Below are positions 1 to 9,694 of a stretch of DNA of 64,000 nucleotides, piece by piece (positions within the stretch are counted from its first letter, which is position 1; each line of letters begins with the position of its first letter). Where the stretch lies: positions 674,414 through 738,413 of the forward strand of contig NZ_SGWR01000002.1 in assembly GCF_004217315.1 (NCBI RefSeq), given 5' to 3'. Made by a program: the position numbers and the translations under genes. The stretch is from Corticibacter populi (GTDB lineage: Bacteria > Pseudomonadota > Gammaproteobacteria > Burkholderiales > Burkholderiaceae_C). The notes under the pieces are model-generated. The model was not told the DNA's origin. It did no database searches and worked only from the letters and a program-made list of their open reading frames with translations.

Positions 1-1
1 C

Positions 2-2704
2 CAGGCCCACTGGAACGCGTCCGACGCCTACCGCGTCAGCGAGGACGCGGGCAAGCCCAAGTACTACGCCTGCTCCATGCTGCCCTACCCCAGCGGCAAG
101 CTGCACATGGGCCATGTGCGCAACTACACCATCAACGACATGCTCACGCGGTCCTTGCGTATGAAGGGCCACAACGTGCTGATGCCGATGGGCTGGGACG
201 CCTTCGGCCTGCCGGCCGAGAACGCGGCGCTCAAGAACAAGGTGCCACCGGCAAAGTGGACCTACGAGAACATCGCCTACATGAAGGGCCAGATGCAGGC
301 CATGGGCCTGGCGATCGACTGGAGCCGCGAGATCGCCACCTGCCAGCCGGAGTATTACCGCTGGAACCAGTGGCTGTTTTTGAAGATGCTGGAAAAAGGC
401 ATCGCCTACCGCAAGACCCAGGTGGTCAACTGGGATCCCGTCGACCAGACCGTGCTGGCCAACGAGCAGGTCATCGACGGGCGCGGCTGGCGCACCGGCG
501 CGCTGGTCGAGAAGCGCGAAATCCCCGGCTACTACCTGAAGATCACCGATTACGCGCAGGAGCTGCTCGACCACGTGCAGATCGGCAACGACAAGGCCAC
601 GCTCGATGGCTGGCCCGACAAGGTGCGGCTGATGCAGGAGAACTGGATCGGCAAGTCCAGCGGCGTGCGCTTTGCGTTCACGCACGACATCCAGGACGCC
701 AATGGCCAGTTGATCCAGGATGGCCGCCTCTACGTCTTCACGACACGGCCGGACACCATCTTCGGCGTGACCTTCTGCGCCGTCGCGCCCGAGCACCCGC
801 TGGCCGCGCACGCCGCCGCCGGCAACGCGCGGCTCGCCGCCTTCATCGCCGAATGCAAGAAGGGTGGCAACACCGAGGCCGAACTCGCCACCAAGGAGAA
901 GGAAGGCCTGCCCACCGGCCTCTTCGTCACGCACCCGCTGACCGGGGAGCAGATCGCGGTCTGGGTCGGCAACTACGTGCTGATGAGCTATGGTGACGGC
1001 GCCGTGATGGGCGTGCCCGCGCACGACGAGCGCGACTTTGCGTTTGCGAAGAAATACGGTCTGCCGATCCAGCAAGTCATCGCGGTGGAAGGCGAGACCT
1101 TCTCCGCCGACGCCTGGCAGGAGTGGTATGGCGACAAGCAGCGCTCGGTGTGCGTGAATTCGAACGTGCTGGACGGCCTGACCTACAAGGACGCGCTGGA
1201 GAAGGTGGCCGAACTGCTGGCCGCCAAAGGCCTGGGCGAGAAGCAGACCACCTGGCGCCTGCGCGACTGGGGCATCTCGCGCCAGCGCTACTGGGGCACG
1301 CCCATCCCCATCATCCACTGCGAGGATTGCGGCCCGCAGCCAGTGCCCGAAAAGGACTTGCCGGTGGTGCTGCCCGAGGACCTCGTGCCCGATGGCTCCG
1401 GCAACCCGCTGGTCAAGAGCGCGGCCTTCCATGCCGGCGTGGTCTGCCCGTGCTGCGGCAAGCCCGCGCGGCGCGAGACCGACACCATGGACACCTTCGT
1501 CGATTCGTCCTGGTACTTCATCCGCTACTGTGACCCGCACAACGCCGAGCAGATGGCCGATGGCGGTGCCGACTACTGGATGCCGATGGACCAGTACATC
1601 GGCGGCATCGAGCACGCCATCCTGCACTTGCTGTATGCGCGTTTCTGGACCAAGGTGATGCGCGATATCCGGGTGAAGGGCCCCGGAGATTCCGAAGCCC
1701 GTGGCCTGGTCAAGATCGACGAGCCCTTCACCCGCCTGCTCACGCAGGGCATGGTGCTCAACCACATCTACAGCCGCCGCACCGCCAAGGGCGGCAAGGA
1801 CTACTTCTGGCCCAAGGACGTGGAGAACGTCACGGACGAAGGTGGCAAGATCATCGGCGCCCGGCTCAAGGTTGCCGTCGACAGCGGCGACGGCCTGCTG
1901 CCGGTGGACACGCCCATCGACTACGAGGGCGTGGGCACCATGTCCAAGTCCAAGAACAACGGCGTCGACCCGCAGGAGCTGATCGCCCGCTATGGCGCCG
2001 ACACCGCGCGCCTCTACACCATGTTCACCGCGCCGCCCGAGCTGACGCTGGAGTGGAACGACGCCGCCGTCGAGGGCAGCTACCGCTTTCTGCGCCGCGT
2101 CTGGGGCTTTGGCGCCAAGCTGGCCGAAGGCGGCTTCGGCAGCGCCATCGCGGCACTGGACAAAACCGCCGCGCCCACGGCCACCTTCGGCAAGGCCGCC
2201 AAGGCACTGCGGCTGGAGATTCACACCGTGCTCGGGCAAGTCGATTTCGACTACCAACGCATGCAATACAACACCGTGGTGTCCGGCGCGATGAAGATGC
2301 TCAACGCGCTCGAAGGCTTCAAGCCCGAGGGTGATGCCTGCAGCGAGGCCGAACGCACCGCGGTGGCCGAATCCTTCGGCATCCTGCTGCGCGTGCTCTA
2401 TCCGGCCACGCCGCACGTCGGCCACGCGCTGTGGCACGCCCTGGGCTATGAGAGCGTCTTCGGCGGCCTGCTCGATGCGCCGTGGCCACAGGCCGATGCC
2501 AAGGCCCTAGAGCAGGACGAGATCGAGTACATGCTGCAGATCAACGGCAAACTGCGCGGTGCCATCACCGTGCCGGCCGATGCCGACAAGGCCGCCATCG
2601 AGGCCGCCGCGCTGGCCACCGAAGCCTTTGCGCGGCAAGCCGCGGGAGCCGCGCCCAGGAAGATCATCGTGGTGCCCAGGAAGCTGATCAACATCGTGGT
2701 GTAA
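2..2704 (+). CDS. leuS: Leucyl-tRNA synthetase (5' end outside window)
   Basis: Class I aminoacyl-tRNA synthetase that charges tRNA-Leu in the cytoplasm. The reading frame is already open at base 2, so the start codon lies upstream of the window and this entry is partial by roughly 10-20 codons. The HIGH-type signature appears as HMGH just after PSGKL (about base 100). A large CP1 editing insertion follows, with the [11 protein letters not shown]-type region recognisable as [10 protein letters not shown] near base 1490. The KMSKS loop is seen as TMSKSKNNG near base 1937. The C-terminus ends in the usual [22 protein letters not shown] anticodon-binding and tail region. It lies 49 bp upstream of lptE on the same strand, the usual order in Burkholderiales. 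Confidence 0.97.
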   Translation, partial: QAHWNASDAYRVSEDAGKPKYYACSMLPYPSGKLHMGHVRNYTINDMLTRSLRMKGHNVLMPMGWDAFGLPAENAALKNKVPPAKWTYENIAYMKGQMQAMGLAIDWSREIATCQPEYYRWNQWLFLKMLEKGIAYRKTQVVNWDPVDQTVLANEQVIDGRGWRTGALVEKREIPGYYLKITDYAQELLDHVQIGNDKATLDGWPDKVRLMQENWIGKSSGVRFAFTHDIQDANGQLIQDGRLYVFTTRPDTIFGVTFCAVAPEHPLAAHAAAGNARLAAFIAECKKGGNTEAELATKEKEGLPTGLFVTHPLTGEQIAVWVGNYVLMSYGDGAVMGVPAHDERDFAFAKKYGLPIQQVIAVEGETFSADAWQEWYGDKQRSVCVNSNVLDGLTYKDALEKVAELLAAKGLGEKQTTWRLRDWGISRQRYWGTPIPIIHCEDCGPQPVPEKDLPVVLPEDLVPDGSGNPLVKSAAFHAGVVCPCCGKPARRETDTMDTFVDSSWYFIRYCDPHNAEQMADGGADYWMPMDQYIGGIEHAILHLLYARFWTKVMRDIRVKGPGDSEARGLVKIDEPFTRLLTQGMVLNHIYSRRTAKGGKDYFWPKDVENVTDEGGKIIGARLKVAVDSGDGLLPVDTPIDYEGVGTMSKSKNNGVDPQELIARYGADTARLYTMFTAPPELTLEWNDAAVEGSYRFLRRVWGFGAKLAEGGFGSAIAALDKTAAPTATFGKAAKALRLEIHTVLGQVDFDYQRMQYNTVVSGAMKMLNALEGFKPEGDACSEAERTAVAESFGILLRVLYPATPHVGHALWHALGYESVFGGLLDAPWPQADAKALEQDEIEYMLQINGKLRGAITVPADADKAAIEAAALATEAFARQAAGAAPRKIIVVPRKLINIVV

Positions 2705-2753
2705 GCTGGCGGCCCGATCCTCCTGTAGACAGTCCGGAGAAAATCTGGAGAAA

Positions 2754-3284
2754 GTGCCCATTCGCATGCAACGGCGTTCATTCCTGCACGCGGCCGCTGG
2801 CGCCGCCCTGGGCACACTGGCGCTGGGCGGCCTCAGTGCCTGCGGTTTCAAGCTGCGCGGCCAGGCCAGCATTCCATTCCACTCGGTCTACTTCCAGGCC
2901 GCCGAGGATTCGCCGCTGGCGCGCCAGCTGCAGCGCGCACTGCAGGACAGTGGCGTGACCGTGCTGCGCCCGCCCGCCACGCCGGACCAGGCCGAGCGGA
3001 TCTTCGAGTTGCTGGGCGAACAGCACGAACGCTCGATCCTCAGCCAGTCGGCCACCGGCAGCGTGCGCGAACTGCAACTGCGCCTGCGCGTGCGCTACCG
3101 CCTGCGCGACGGCCGCAGCGCCGGCCTCGCCAGCGATGCCAGCGTGGTGGAACTGCTGCAAAGCCGCGACCTGAGCTATGACGAAAGCCTTGCACTGGCC
3201 AAGGAGGCGGAGGAAGATATGTTGCTGCGCGACATGCAGAACGATCTGGTGGCGCAAATCCTGCGCCGGCTGGCAGCGAGTTGA
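2754..3284 (+). CDS. lptE: LPS-assembly lipoprotein LptE
   Basis: Outer-membrane lipoprotein that plugs the LptD barrel and is needed to place lipopolysaccharide in the outer leaflet. The 176-residue product has basic residues (QRRSF), a hydrophobic stretch and a lipobox LSAC with the lipidated Cys at residue 30, followed by GFKLRGQ, the typical mature N-terminus of LptE/RlpB. The rest is a small soluble domain ending in LVAQILRRLAA. The start is uncertain: GTG at 2754 has GGAG only 3 nt away, while ATG at 2766 (MQRRSF) leaves a long spacer. Both keep the signal peptide. It lies between leuS and holA, the conserved leuS-lptE-(holA) order. Confidence 0.93.
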   Translation: MPIRMQRRSFLHAAAGAALGTLALGGLSACGFKLRGQASIPFHSVYFQAAEDSPLARQLQRALQDSGVTVLRPPATPDQAERIFELLGEQHERSILSQSATGSVRELQLRLRVRYRLRDGRSAGLASDASVVELLQSRDLSYDESLALAKEAEEDMLLRDMQNDLVAQILRRLAAS

Positions 3285-3437
3285 AGGCAAGTTGAAAGCA
3301 TCACGATTGCTGTTCCGTGTTGCCTCAAGCATGCAGACGGCCGCCCAGGGGTAGCCGATGCGTACCGGACTCTGGCATGCTGTCCTCCGGTGAGGCCATC
3401 GCCCCGCCACATCACGTCCATGTGAAAGGAAATCACC

Positions 3438-4061
3438 ATGAGCAATCCTTCTGAGCAATCCCCTGCAAGGCAATCGGCTGTCGGGCAATCGCCTGTCGAG
3501 CAATATCTCGCGGGCGTGCTCTCGCGCAGCTGGTGGCTGCTGCTGCTGCGCGGCATCGCGGCCATCGTGTTCGCCATCTTCGCCTGGCTGCAGCCGGAAA
3601 TCACGGTAGCCGTGCTGGTGCTGCTGTTCGGCGCCTATTCGATGGCCGACGGCATCCTGGGCATCTGGACGGCGATCTCCGGCCGCAAGGACAACGCCTA
3701 CTGGTGGGTGCTGCTGCTGTGGGGGCTGGTGGGCATCGGCATCGGCGTGCTCACGGTGATCGCGCCAGCCGCCGTCACGCTGGCGCTGCTGATCTACGTG
3801 GCCGTGTGGGCCATTGCCACCGGGGTGCTGCAGATCATCGCCGCCGTGCGCCTGCGCAAGGAAATCGAGGGCGAATGGCTGCTGGGCCTGGCCGGCGTGC
3901 TCTCCGTCGTGTTCGGCATCCTGCTGGTGGCCCAGCCGGGCCTGGGCATTCTGACGCTGCTGTGGCTGCTGGCCGGCTACACGCTGGTGTTCGGCATCGT
4001 GCTGATCGTGCTGGCCTTCAAGGCCCGCAGCTTCGGCCACAAGTCCGGCAGCCACGCCTGA
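3438..4061 (+). CDS. HdeD/DUF308 family integral membrane protein
   Basis: Predicted inner-membrane protein of 207 residues with six hydrophobic segments, resembling the HdeD (acid-resistance membrane protein) / DUF308 family. Its exact function is unknown in most bacteria. The start ATG at 3438 is preceded by AAAGGAAATC, a good ribosome-binding site. The first 22 residues are a cytosolic leader made of pentapeptide repeats of the form S-P/A-x-x-Q, encoded by a 15-bp tandem repeat. After it come SWWLLLLRGIAAIVFAIFAWLQP and further helices. The tail is basic (KARSFGHKSGSHA). It stands between lptE and holA, where a membrane stress protein is not usually expected, so it looks like an insertion into that block. 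Confidence 0.85.
   Translation: MSNPSEQSPARQSAVGQSPVEQYLAGVLSRSWWLLLLRGIAAIVFAIFAWLQPEITVAVLVLLFGAYSMADGILGIWTAISGRKDNAYWWVLLLWGLVGIGIGVLTVIAPAAVTLALLIYVAVWAIATGVLQIIAAVRLRKEIEGEWLLGLAGVLSVVFGILLVAQPGLGILTLLWLLAGYTLVFGIVLIVLAFKARSFGHKSGSHA
3456..3505 (+). repeat. 15-bp in-frame tandem repeat in the HdeD-like gene
   Basis: Units beginning CAATC start at 3456, 3471, 3486 and a degenerate one at 3501, an exact 15-bp period. They encode repeated Q-S-P/A-x-x. A change in copy number would keep the frame and only alter leader length. Confidence 0.75.
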
Positions 4062-4112
4062 GATCGCTACCGACACCCGCGCCTGCCCCAGCACCTGCAC
4101 CACCGGATCACC

Positions 4113-5198
4113 ATGCAACTGAACCAGAACCAGCTCGCGGCCCAGTTGGCCAAGGGCCTGGCGCCGCTTTACGTGCTGCACGGCGACGAGCCGCTGCTGG
4201 AGCAGGAGACGCTCGAGGTGATTCGCCGCACTGCCCGCCAGCAGGGCTTTGGCGAGCGCACCGCCTTCGTGGGTGCGGCCACGCAGTTCGACTGGTCGGC
4301 GGTGCTGGCTGCCGCCGCCAGCCAAAGCCTGTTTGCCGAGCGGCAGATCGTCGAGATCCGCCTGCCCACCGGCAAGCCCGGCAAGGAGGGCGGCCAGGTG
4401 CTGCACAAGCTCGCCGAGCAGGCGGCGGCCAGCAGTCAGGGCGGCCAAGCCAGTGATACGCTGCTGATCGTGCTGCTGCCGCGCGCCGACCGCACCATGC
4501 AGCAAAGCCCCTGGTTTGCGGCGCTGGAGAAGGCCGGCGCCGTGGTGCGCATCGACCCGGTGCCGCGCCGCGACATGCCCGCCTGGCTGGCCCAGCGCCT
4601 CAAGGCCCAGGACCAGGGCGTGCCCGCCGGCGACGAAGGCATGCAGGTGCTGGCCTTCTTCACCGATTGCGTCGAGGGCAATCTGATGGCCGCGCACCAG
4701 GAGATCCAGAAGCTCGGCCTGCTCTACCCGCCCGGCGAACTCAGCCGCGCGCAGATCGAAGCCAGCGTGCTGAACGTGGCGCGCTACAGCATCAACGACC
4801 TCTCCGAGGCGGCGCTGTCGGGCCAGTTGCTGCGCAGCCAGAAGATCCTCGACGGCCTGCTGGCCGAAGGCGAAGCGCCGGTGCGGCTGCACAGCGTGCT
4901 CGCCGGTGACGTGCTCAGCCTCTATCGCGCCCGCCAGGCGCTTGACGAGGGCACGCCCATGCCCCAGGCATTGCGCCAGGCGCGCGCCTGGGGGCCGAAG
5001 GAAAAACTGTTCGAGCGGGTGCTGCCGCGCCTGCGCCTGCCGCCCATCTCACGCGTGCTGCAATCGGCCCACACCGTCGACGGCATCTGCAAGGGCTTGA
5101 AAAATCCGGCCTGGCCCACAGATGCACCGGGCGCCCTGCAGCGGCTGCTGATGCAGCTGTGCCGGCTGACCCAGCCCACGGCCCAGGCCCGGCGCTGA
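4113..5198 (+). CDS. holA: DNA polymerase III delta subunit
   Basis: Clamp-loader delta subunit that opens the beta clamp during replication. The 361-residue protein starts MQLNQNQLAAQLAKGLAPLYVLHGDEPLLEQE; the YVLHGDEPLL block is the hallmark at the start of the HolA AAA+-like domain I. Later blocks such as DCVEGNLMAAHQEIQKL and VARYSINDLSEAALSG match domains II and III of the family. ATG at 4113 is chosen because it lies right before this conserved N-terminus; a clear Shine-Dalgarno is not visible. As I recall, related genera carry proA directly after holA. Here the next gene is gshA, and proA is 40 kb away. Confidence 0.95.
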   Translation: MQLNQNQLAAQLAKGLAPLYVLHGDEPLLEQETLEVIRRTARQQGFGERTAFVGAATQFDWSAVLAAAASQSLFAERQIVEIRLPTGKPGKEGGQVLHKLAEQAAASSQGGQASDTLLIVLLPRADRTMQQSPWFAALEKAGAVVRIDPVPRRDMPAWLAQRLKAQDQGVPAGDEGMQVLAFFTDCVEGNLMAAHQEIQKLGLLYPPGELSRAQIEASVLNVARYSINDLSEAALSGQLLRSQKILDGLLAEGEAPVRLHSVLAGDVLSLYRARQALDEGTPMPQALRQARAWGPKEKLFERVLPRLRLPPISRVLQSAHTVDGICKGLKNPAWPTDAPGALQRLLMQLCRLTQPTAQARR

Positions 5199-5372
5199 CG
5201 CCAGCGCGGACAGTGCCACTGGCGCATCCGGCCCATCGCCCGGCCAGTGCCGGCGTTCCCGAACCACCCGCCTCCGCCGTATCCGCCTGCGCGCCGTGCC
5301 TGCTCATCACGGCGCCGGGCAATCCGTGCGGCAGCTCTCCTACAATCGGTCCATTCAAACTCGAGGACACCC

Positions 5373-6662
5373 ATGGTCCCCCATCTCGTGACTGCCCTGA
5401 CGGGCCCCATCAGCGAACTGGAACAACGCATTCTCGAATCCGTGCCCGCGGTCGAGCGCTGGTTCCGCCTCGAATGGATGGAACACACCCCCCCCTTCTA
5501 CAGTTCGGTGGACGTGCGCAACGCCGGCTACAAGGTCGCGCCGGTGGACACCAACCTGTTTCCGGGCGGCTGGAACAACCTATCGCCGGAGATGCTGCCG
5601 CTGGCGGTTCAGGCCGCCATGGCCGCCATCGAAAAGATCTGCCCGGAGGCACGCAACCTGCTGCTGATTCCCGAGAACCACACGCGCAACAACTTCTACC
5701 TCGCCAATGTGGTGCAATTGCGCCGCATCTTCCAGGCTGCCGGCCTGAACGTGCGCATCGGCTCGATCAACCCCGAGATCACCGAGGACACGCTGGTGCG
5801 GCTGCCCGGCGGCGAGGAACTGCTGCTCGAGCCGGTGATCCGCAGCAAGTACCGGCTGGGCCTGAAGAACTTCGATCCCTGCACCATCCTGCTCAACAAC
5901 GACCTCTCGGCCGGCACGCCCGGCATCCTCGAGGACATCCACGAGCAATTCCTGCTGCCGCCACTGCACGCGGGCTGGAGCGTACGGCGCAAGTCGCACC
6001 ATTTCAAAGCCTACGAGGAAGTGGCCAAGCGCTTTGGCAAGATGCTGGGGATCGACCCCTGGCTGATCAATCCGGTGTTCGGCCACGCTGGAAACGTGAG
6101 TTTCGCGCAGGGTCAGGGCATCGAGGCGCTGCAGGAAACCGTGCACACCGTACTGGGCAAGATCCGCCGCAAGTACAAGGAGTACGGCATCGCCGAGAAG
6201 CCCTTCGTCGCCATCAAGGCCGACAATGGCACCTACGGCATGGGCGTGATGATGGTGCAGGACGCCGCCGAGCTCGCCAGCATCAACCGCCGCACCAAGA
6301 ACAAGATGTCGGTCATCAAGGACGGCCAGCAGCTCAGCGACCTCCTCATCCAGGAAGGCGTGCCCACCATCGAGACCATCCAGGGCGCCACCGCCGAGCC
6401 GGTGGTCTACATGATGGACCGCTACGTCGTCGGCGGCTTCTACCGCACCCATGCCAGCAAGGGCGCCGACGAGAACCTCAACGCCCCCGGCGCCACCTTC
6501 CTGCCGCTGGCCTTCGAGCCCGAGCACATCCTCGACGCCCAGGGCCACCCGACCGAGCCGCTGCCCAACCGCTTCTACATGTACGGTGTGATCGGCCGCC
6601 TGGCCATGCTGGCCGCCAGCTACGAGCTGGAGCAGACCAACCCCGAAGCCGAGGTGTACTGA
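5373..6662 (+). CDS. gshA: Glutamate-cysteine ligase, proteobacterial (ferrooxidans) type
   Basis: First step of glutathione synthesis: ATP-dependent joining of glutamate and cysteine. The 429-residue protein (MVPHLVTALTGPISELEQRILESVPAVERWFRLEW) matches the GshA family typical of betaproteobacteria and Acidithiobacillus rather than the E. coli family. Recognisable blocks are NLFPGGWNNL, IPENHTRNNFYL, KADNGTYGMGVM (ATP-binding) and YMMDRYVVGGFYR. The frame is open from 5247, but ATG at 5373 has GAGG 6 nt upstream and the conserved N-terminus, so it is preferred. A TACAAT -10-like hexamer lies at 5341. gshB, a common neighbour, is not here. Confidence 0.94.
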   Translation: MVPHLVTALTGPISELEQRILESVPAVERWFRLEWMEHTPPFYSSVDVRNAGYKVAPVDTNLFPGGWNNLSPEMLPLAVQAAMAAIEKICPEARNLLLIPENHTRNNFYLANVVQLRRIFQAAGLNVRIGSINPEITEDTLVRLPGGEELLLEPVIRSKYRLGLKNFDPCTILLNNDLSAGTPGILEDIHEQFLLPPLHAGWSVRRKSHHFKAYEEVAKRFGKMLGIDPWLINPVFGHAGNVSFAQGQGIEALQETVHTVLGKIRRKYKEYGIAEKPFVAIKADNGTYGMGVMMVQDAAELASINRRTKNKMSVIKDGQQLSDLLIQEGVPTIETIQGATAEPVVYMMDRYVVGGFYRTHASKGADENLNAPGATFLPLAFEPEHILDAQGHPTEPLPNRFYMYGVIGRLAMLAASYELEQTNPEAEVY

Positions 6663-6664
6663 AC

Positions 6665-6679
6665 GGGCCCTGACGGCCC
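6665..6679. other. Small hairpin after gshA
   Basis: GGGCC and GGCCC separated by 5 nt, immediately after the gshA stop codon. There is no T-tract, so it is a weak terminator at best. Confidence 0.3.
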
Positions 6680-6784
6680 ATGGTGCCTTGTGCGGCATGT
6701 TGCATGCCTCGCGGTACACTGCCCCGAACGCACCAGCCCGCCACCAGGCCAGCCACACCCGGCCACACCCATACGGAGGACGCC

Positions 6785-7675
6785 ATGAAGATTCTGCTGT
6801 TCGGCAAGAATGGCCAGCTCGGCTGGGAGCTCCAGCGCAGCCTGGCGCTGCTGGGCGAGGTAGTGGCGCTGAGCCGCGAAGACCCCGGAGGCGACCTGGC
6901 GCAGCCCGAGGCACTGCGCCAGGCCGTGCGGGCCGTGGCACCCGACGTCATCGTCAACGCCGCCGCCTACACCGCCGTCGACCTGGCCGAGCGCGAGCCG
7001 CAGCAGGCCGAGGCCATCAATGCCCTTGCGCCCCAGGTGCTTGCCGAGGAGGCGCTGTCGCTCGATGCCTGGCTGGTGCACTACAGCACCGACTATGTGT
7101 TCGACGGCAGCGGCAACCGCCCCTGGCGCGAGGATGACGCCACCGCACCGCTGTCGGTCTATGGCAGCAGCAAGCTCGAAGGGGAGCGGCGCATCCGCGC
7201 CAGCGGCGCCAAGCACCTGATCCTGCGCACCAGCTGGGTGTATGGCGCACATGGGCAGAATTTCCTCAAGACCATGCTGCGCCTGGGCACCGAGCGCGAG
7301 CGCCTGACGGTGGTCGATGACCAGATCGGCGCACCCACCGGCGCCGAATTGCTGGCCGATGCCACCGCCCACGCACTGCGCCAGGCCACGCTGGGCAGCG
7401 CCGCTTTCAGCGGCCTCTACCACCTCACCGCCAGCGGCGAGGCCAGCTGGTTCGATTACGCCCGCCACGCGTTGGCGAGCGCGCACGCCATCGATCCGGC
7501 GCTGCGCATCGCCAATGTCGAGCCCATCCCCACCTCGGCCTACCCGACCCCGGCGCGGCGCCCGCTCAATTCGCGCCTGGACACCAGCCACTTCCAGCAG
7601 ATCTTCGGCCTGCACTTGCCCGATTGGCGGCAAGGTGTCGACCGCACCGTCACCGAGCTGCTGGCGCGGCGCTGA
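6785..7675 (+). CDS. rfbD: dTDP-4-dehydrorhamnose reductase
   Basis: NADPH-dependent last step of dTDP-L-rhamnose synthesis, which supplies rhamnose for LPS or exopolysaccharide. The 296-residue protein begins MKILLFGKNGQLGWELQRSL, a Rossmann GxxGQLG motif. It contains the substrate block VNAAAYTAVDLAE, the STDYVFDG motif and the catalytic YGSSKLEGE (Tyr-x-x-x-Lys), all diagnostic of RfbD/RmlD. ATG at 6785 has GGAGGA 3 nt upstream. rfbB, rfbA and rfbC, usually in the same operon, are absent from the window, so this is an isolated copy or one split from its cluster. Confidence 0.93.
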   Translation: MKILLFGKNGQLGWELQRSLALLGEVVALSREDPGGDLAQPEALRQAVRAVAPDVIVNAAAYTAVDLAEREPQQAEAINALAPQVLAEEALSLDAWLVHYSTDYVFDGSGNRPWREDDATAPLSVYGSSKLEGERRIRASGAKHLILRTSWVYGAHGQNFLKTMLRLGTERERLTVVDDQIGAPTGAELLADATAHALRQATLGSAAFSGLYHLTASGEASWFDYARHALASAHAIDPALRIANVEPIPTSAYPTPARRPLNSRLDTSHFQQIFGLHLPDWRQGVDRTVTELLARR

Positions 7676-7892
7676 AAGCCCTGCCGCGCGGCATGGACCA
7701 ACACATGCCCATGCCCCGGCGCAGCGGCTCGCCAGGACGGCCCGAAGTGCCGGCAAGACGCACAAAAAAGCGGCGCGCAATGCGCGTGAAGCACCGGTAA
7801 AAATCCGGTAAATCCCCCTGTGGCGCCTGTGCAAGCGTGGGGCGGACGCAGACAATGCGGCACTCCATTCATCACCCATGCAAGGGAAATCC

Positions 7893-8195
7893 ATGTCGCG
7901 CTACACCGTCGGAACATCCATCGCCGCCACCTTCGCCAGCATTCTTCTGGTGTCCACCCATGCATTCGCCCAGCCCAAGGGCGATGACAGCCCGCGCGCC
8001 CCGCGCCAGGAAGCCGTTGACGCCTGCGTGGGCAAGACCGCCGGCACCGAGGTGCAGTTCACCGTCAAGGGCCGGGATGGCGAAAGCCGCACGATGACCG
8101 GCACCTGCCAGGAACAGAATGGCAAGCTGGCCGCACGCATGCAGCGTCCGCCGCATGAAGGTGGCGAACGCGGCGAGCGCCCTGCCAGGGACTGA
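7893..8195 (+). CDS. Small exported protein with two conserved cysteines
   Basis: A 100-residue protein with a signal peptide (MSRYTVGTSIAATFASILLVSTHAFAQ) and a short mature part of the pattern EAVDACVGKTAGTEVQFT...GTCQEQNGKLAA. The two cysteines could form a periplasmic disulfide. Short secreted proteins with this AC-GK-x-G...GTC pattern are common in Burkholderiales, but I know no function. The tail is rich in R, G and E. ATG at 7893 is chosen because AAGGGA sits 5 nt before it; ATG at 7878 lies on top of that site. It is convergent with thrB. Confidence 0.75.
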   Translation: MSRYTVGTSIAATFASILLVSTHAFAQPKGDDSPRAPRQEAVDACVGKTAGTEVQFTVKGRDGESRTMTGTCQEQNGKLAARMQRPPHEGGERGERPARD

Positions 8196-8204
8196 ACCAG
8201 CACA

Positions 8205-8222
8205 CCGCCGCTCACGCGGCGG
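8205..8222. terminator. GC hairpin between convergent genes
   Basis: Perfect 7-bp stem CCGCCGC/GCGGCGG with loop TCAC between two converging genes. It lacks a T-run, so it may only slow or insulate transcription. Confidence 0.4.
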
Positions 8223-8230
8223 CCGGCACA

Positions 8231-9190
8231 TCAAGCCAGGGCTGAGGCCAGGTCGCCGGTGAGCCGTGCCCGCAGCACCCGCTCGAAATGCCCCGGATCG
8301 TGGGGCTTGAGCATGCTGGCCTGGCGTGGCAGGTAGAAATCCCACAGCCGTGAAACCCAGAAGCGCAGCGCTGCCGCACGCAGCATGTCGGGCAACAGTG
8401 CCCGTTCAACGGCTTCGAGCGGGCGCACCGCCTCGTAGGCCCGCAGCAGCACCTGCACGCGAGCGGCATCGAACCGGCCGCTTTCCAGCTCGATGCACCA
8501 GTCATTGAGCACCACGCCCAGGTCGAACATCCAGGTATCGACACCGGCGAAGTAGAAGTCGAAGATGCCGCTGAGCCGGTCGCCGACGAACATCGCGTTG
8601 TCGCGAAACAGGTCCGCATGCACCGGCCCGCGGGGCAGCCGGGCATAGTCGGCGCTGGCGGCCACCGCGTTCTGGTGTGCCAATTCCTGCTGCAGCAACT
8701 GCGCCTGCGCGGCATCCAGGTGCGGCAGCACCTGCGGCACCGTGGCATTCCACCATGGCAGTGCACGCAGATTGGGCTGCTGCAACGCAAAGTCGCGCCC
8801 GGCCAGGTGCATGCGCGCCAACATGCCGCCCAGCTGCGCACAATGCACGGGCTGAGGCGCAAGCTGGCTCTGCCCCTCCAGCTTCTCGACCACGGCGGCC
8901 GGCTTGCCGCACAGCGCAAACAGCAGCTGACCGTGGCAGTCCGGCTGCGGGGCCGGCACCGGAATACCCTTGTCGGCCAGGTGGCGCGTCAACTGCAGAT
9001 AGAACGGCAGCTGCTCGGCCGTGAGCCGCTCGAACAGGGTCAGCACATATTCGCCACGCGATGTGGTGACGAAGTAGTTGGTGTTCTCGACCCCGCCCTC
9101 GATGCCCTTGAGCGCCTGCAAGCTGCCCAGCTCCAGCTGGTTCAGCAGCAACTGCGCATCGGCTGCGCGAACCTCGGTGTAAACAGCCAT
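8231..9190 (-). CDS. thrB: Homoserine kinase, APH/choline-kinase fold
   Basis: Phosphorylates homoserine in threonine biosynthesis. This 319-residue form belongs to the aminoglycoside-phosphotransferase-like ThrB family found in many Pseudomonas and Burkholderiales, not the GHMP-kinase ThrB of E. coli. Evidence is the N-terminus [41 protein letters not shown], the kinase catalytic loop [14 protein letters not shown] (HxD...N), and the metal-binding IFDFYFAG. The next gene upstream on the same strand is a DUF2782 protein and polA follows divergently, a conserved arrangement that supports the call. Confidence 0.94.
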   Translation of the reverse strand: MAVYTEVRAADAQLLLNQLELGSLQALKGIEGGVENTNYFVTTSRGEYVLTLFERLTAEQLPFYLQLTRHLADKGIPVPAPQPDCHGQLLFALCGKPAAVVEKLEGQSQLAPQPVHCAQLGGMLARMHLAGRDFALQQPNLRALPWWNATVPQVLPHLDAAQAQLLQQELAHQNAVAASADYARLPRGPVHADLFRDNAMFVGDRLSGIFDFYFAGVDTWMFDLGVVLNDWCIELESGRFDAARVQVLLRAYEAVRPLEAVERALLPDMLRAAALRFWVSRLWDFYLPRQASMLKPHDPGHFERVLRARLTGDLASALA

Positions 9191-9295
9191 CGGGGCAATC
9201 GGGAAAATCGGGACGAACAGGGAAATGGGAGCGCGAAAGAGGCAGTCACCGGGAGAAAACCTTGGCCAGCCAAGTCTGCCGGTGCCAGGGGCCGA

Positions 9296-9694
9296 TCAGA
9301 ACTGCTTGATCTTCCAGACCCGCGGACCATTGGTGCCATCGCTGGAATGGCGGCCGGAATCGCCACCGAACGACTGGCTGTTGGTGGGCCGCACCTGATA
9401 GCTCGGCATGGTGCCGGCAGGCGTGACGGTGATCTCCCGCGTCTCGCCACCCACGCGCAGTTCCTCGACGCGCGAGCCCGCATCCTCCTGGTAGATACGC
9501 ACCGCACTGCGCGGTGGCGAAGCCGGCTCGGCAGACGCGTCGACCGCGGGCGCGATGTCGGGCCCGGAGACCACCCGCTCTTCGACCGGCTGCGGCACAG
9601 CGGCGGGATCGCCCGCCTGGGCGATCGCAGGCGCGAAAGGCGCGGCGCCGACCAGCAAGGCCAGCAGCAAAGTGGAAGTGAGGTTTGCAGGCAT
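9296..9694 (-). CDS. DUF2782 family periplasmic protein
   Basis: A 132-residue protein with a signal peptide (MPANLTSTLLLALLVGAAPFAPAIAQA) and a small conserved domain VRIYQEDAGSRVEELRVGGETREITVTPAGTMPSYQVRP, characteristic of DUF2782. Function unknown. The start at 9694 is chosen because the signal peptide begins there; an upstream in-frame ATG (9781) would add an unlikely Arg/Cys-rich leader and overlap the polA promoter. It is encoded between thrB and polA, 105 bp upstream of thrB on the same strand. Confidence 0.85.
   Translation of the reverse strand: MPANLTSTLLLALLVGAAPFAPAIAQAGDPAAVPQPVEERVVSGPDIAPAVDASAEPASPPRSAVRIYQEDAGSRVEELRVGGETREITVTPAGTMPSYQVRPTNSQSFGGDSGRHSSDGTNGPRVWKIKQF

Noticed and set aside
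2778-4892. Long minus-strand open frame (704 codons) across lptE, the HdeD-like gene and holA
   Set aside because: Spans three unrelated plus-strand genes and is Gln/His-rich, typical of antisense shadow.
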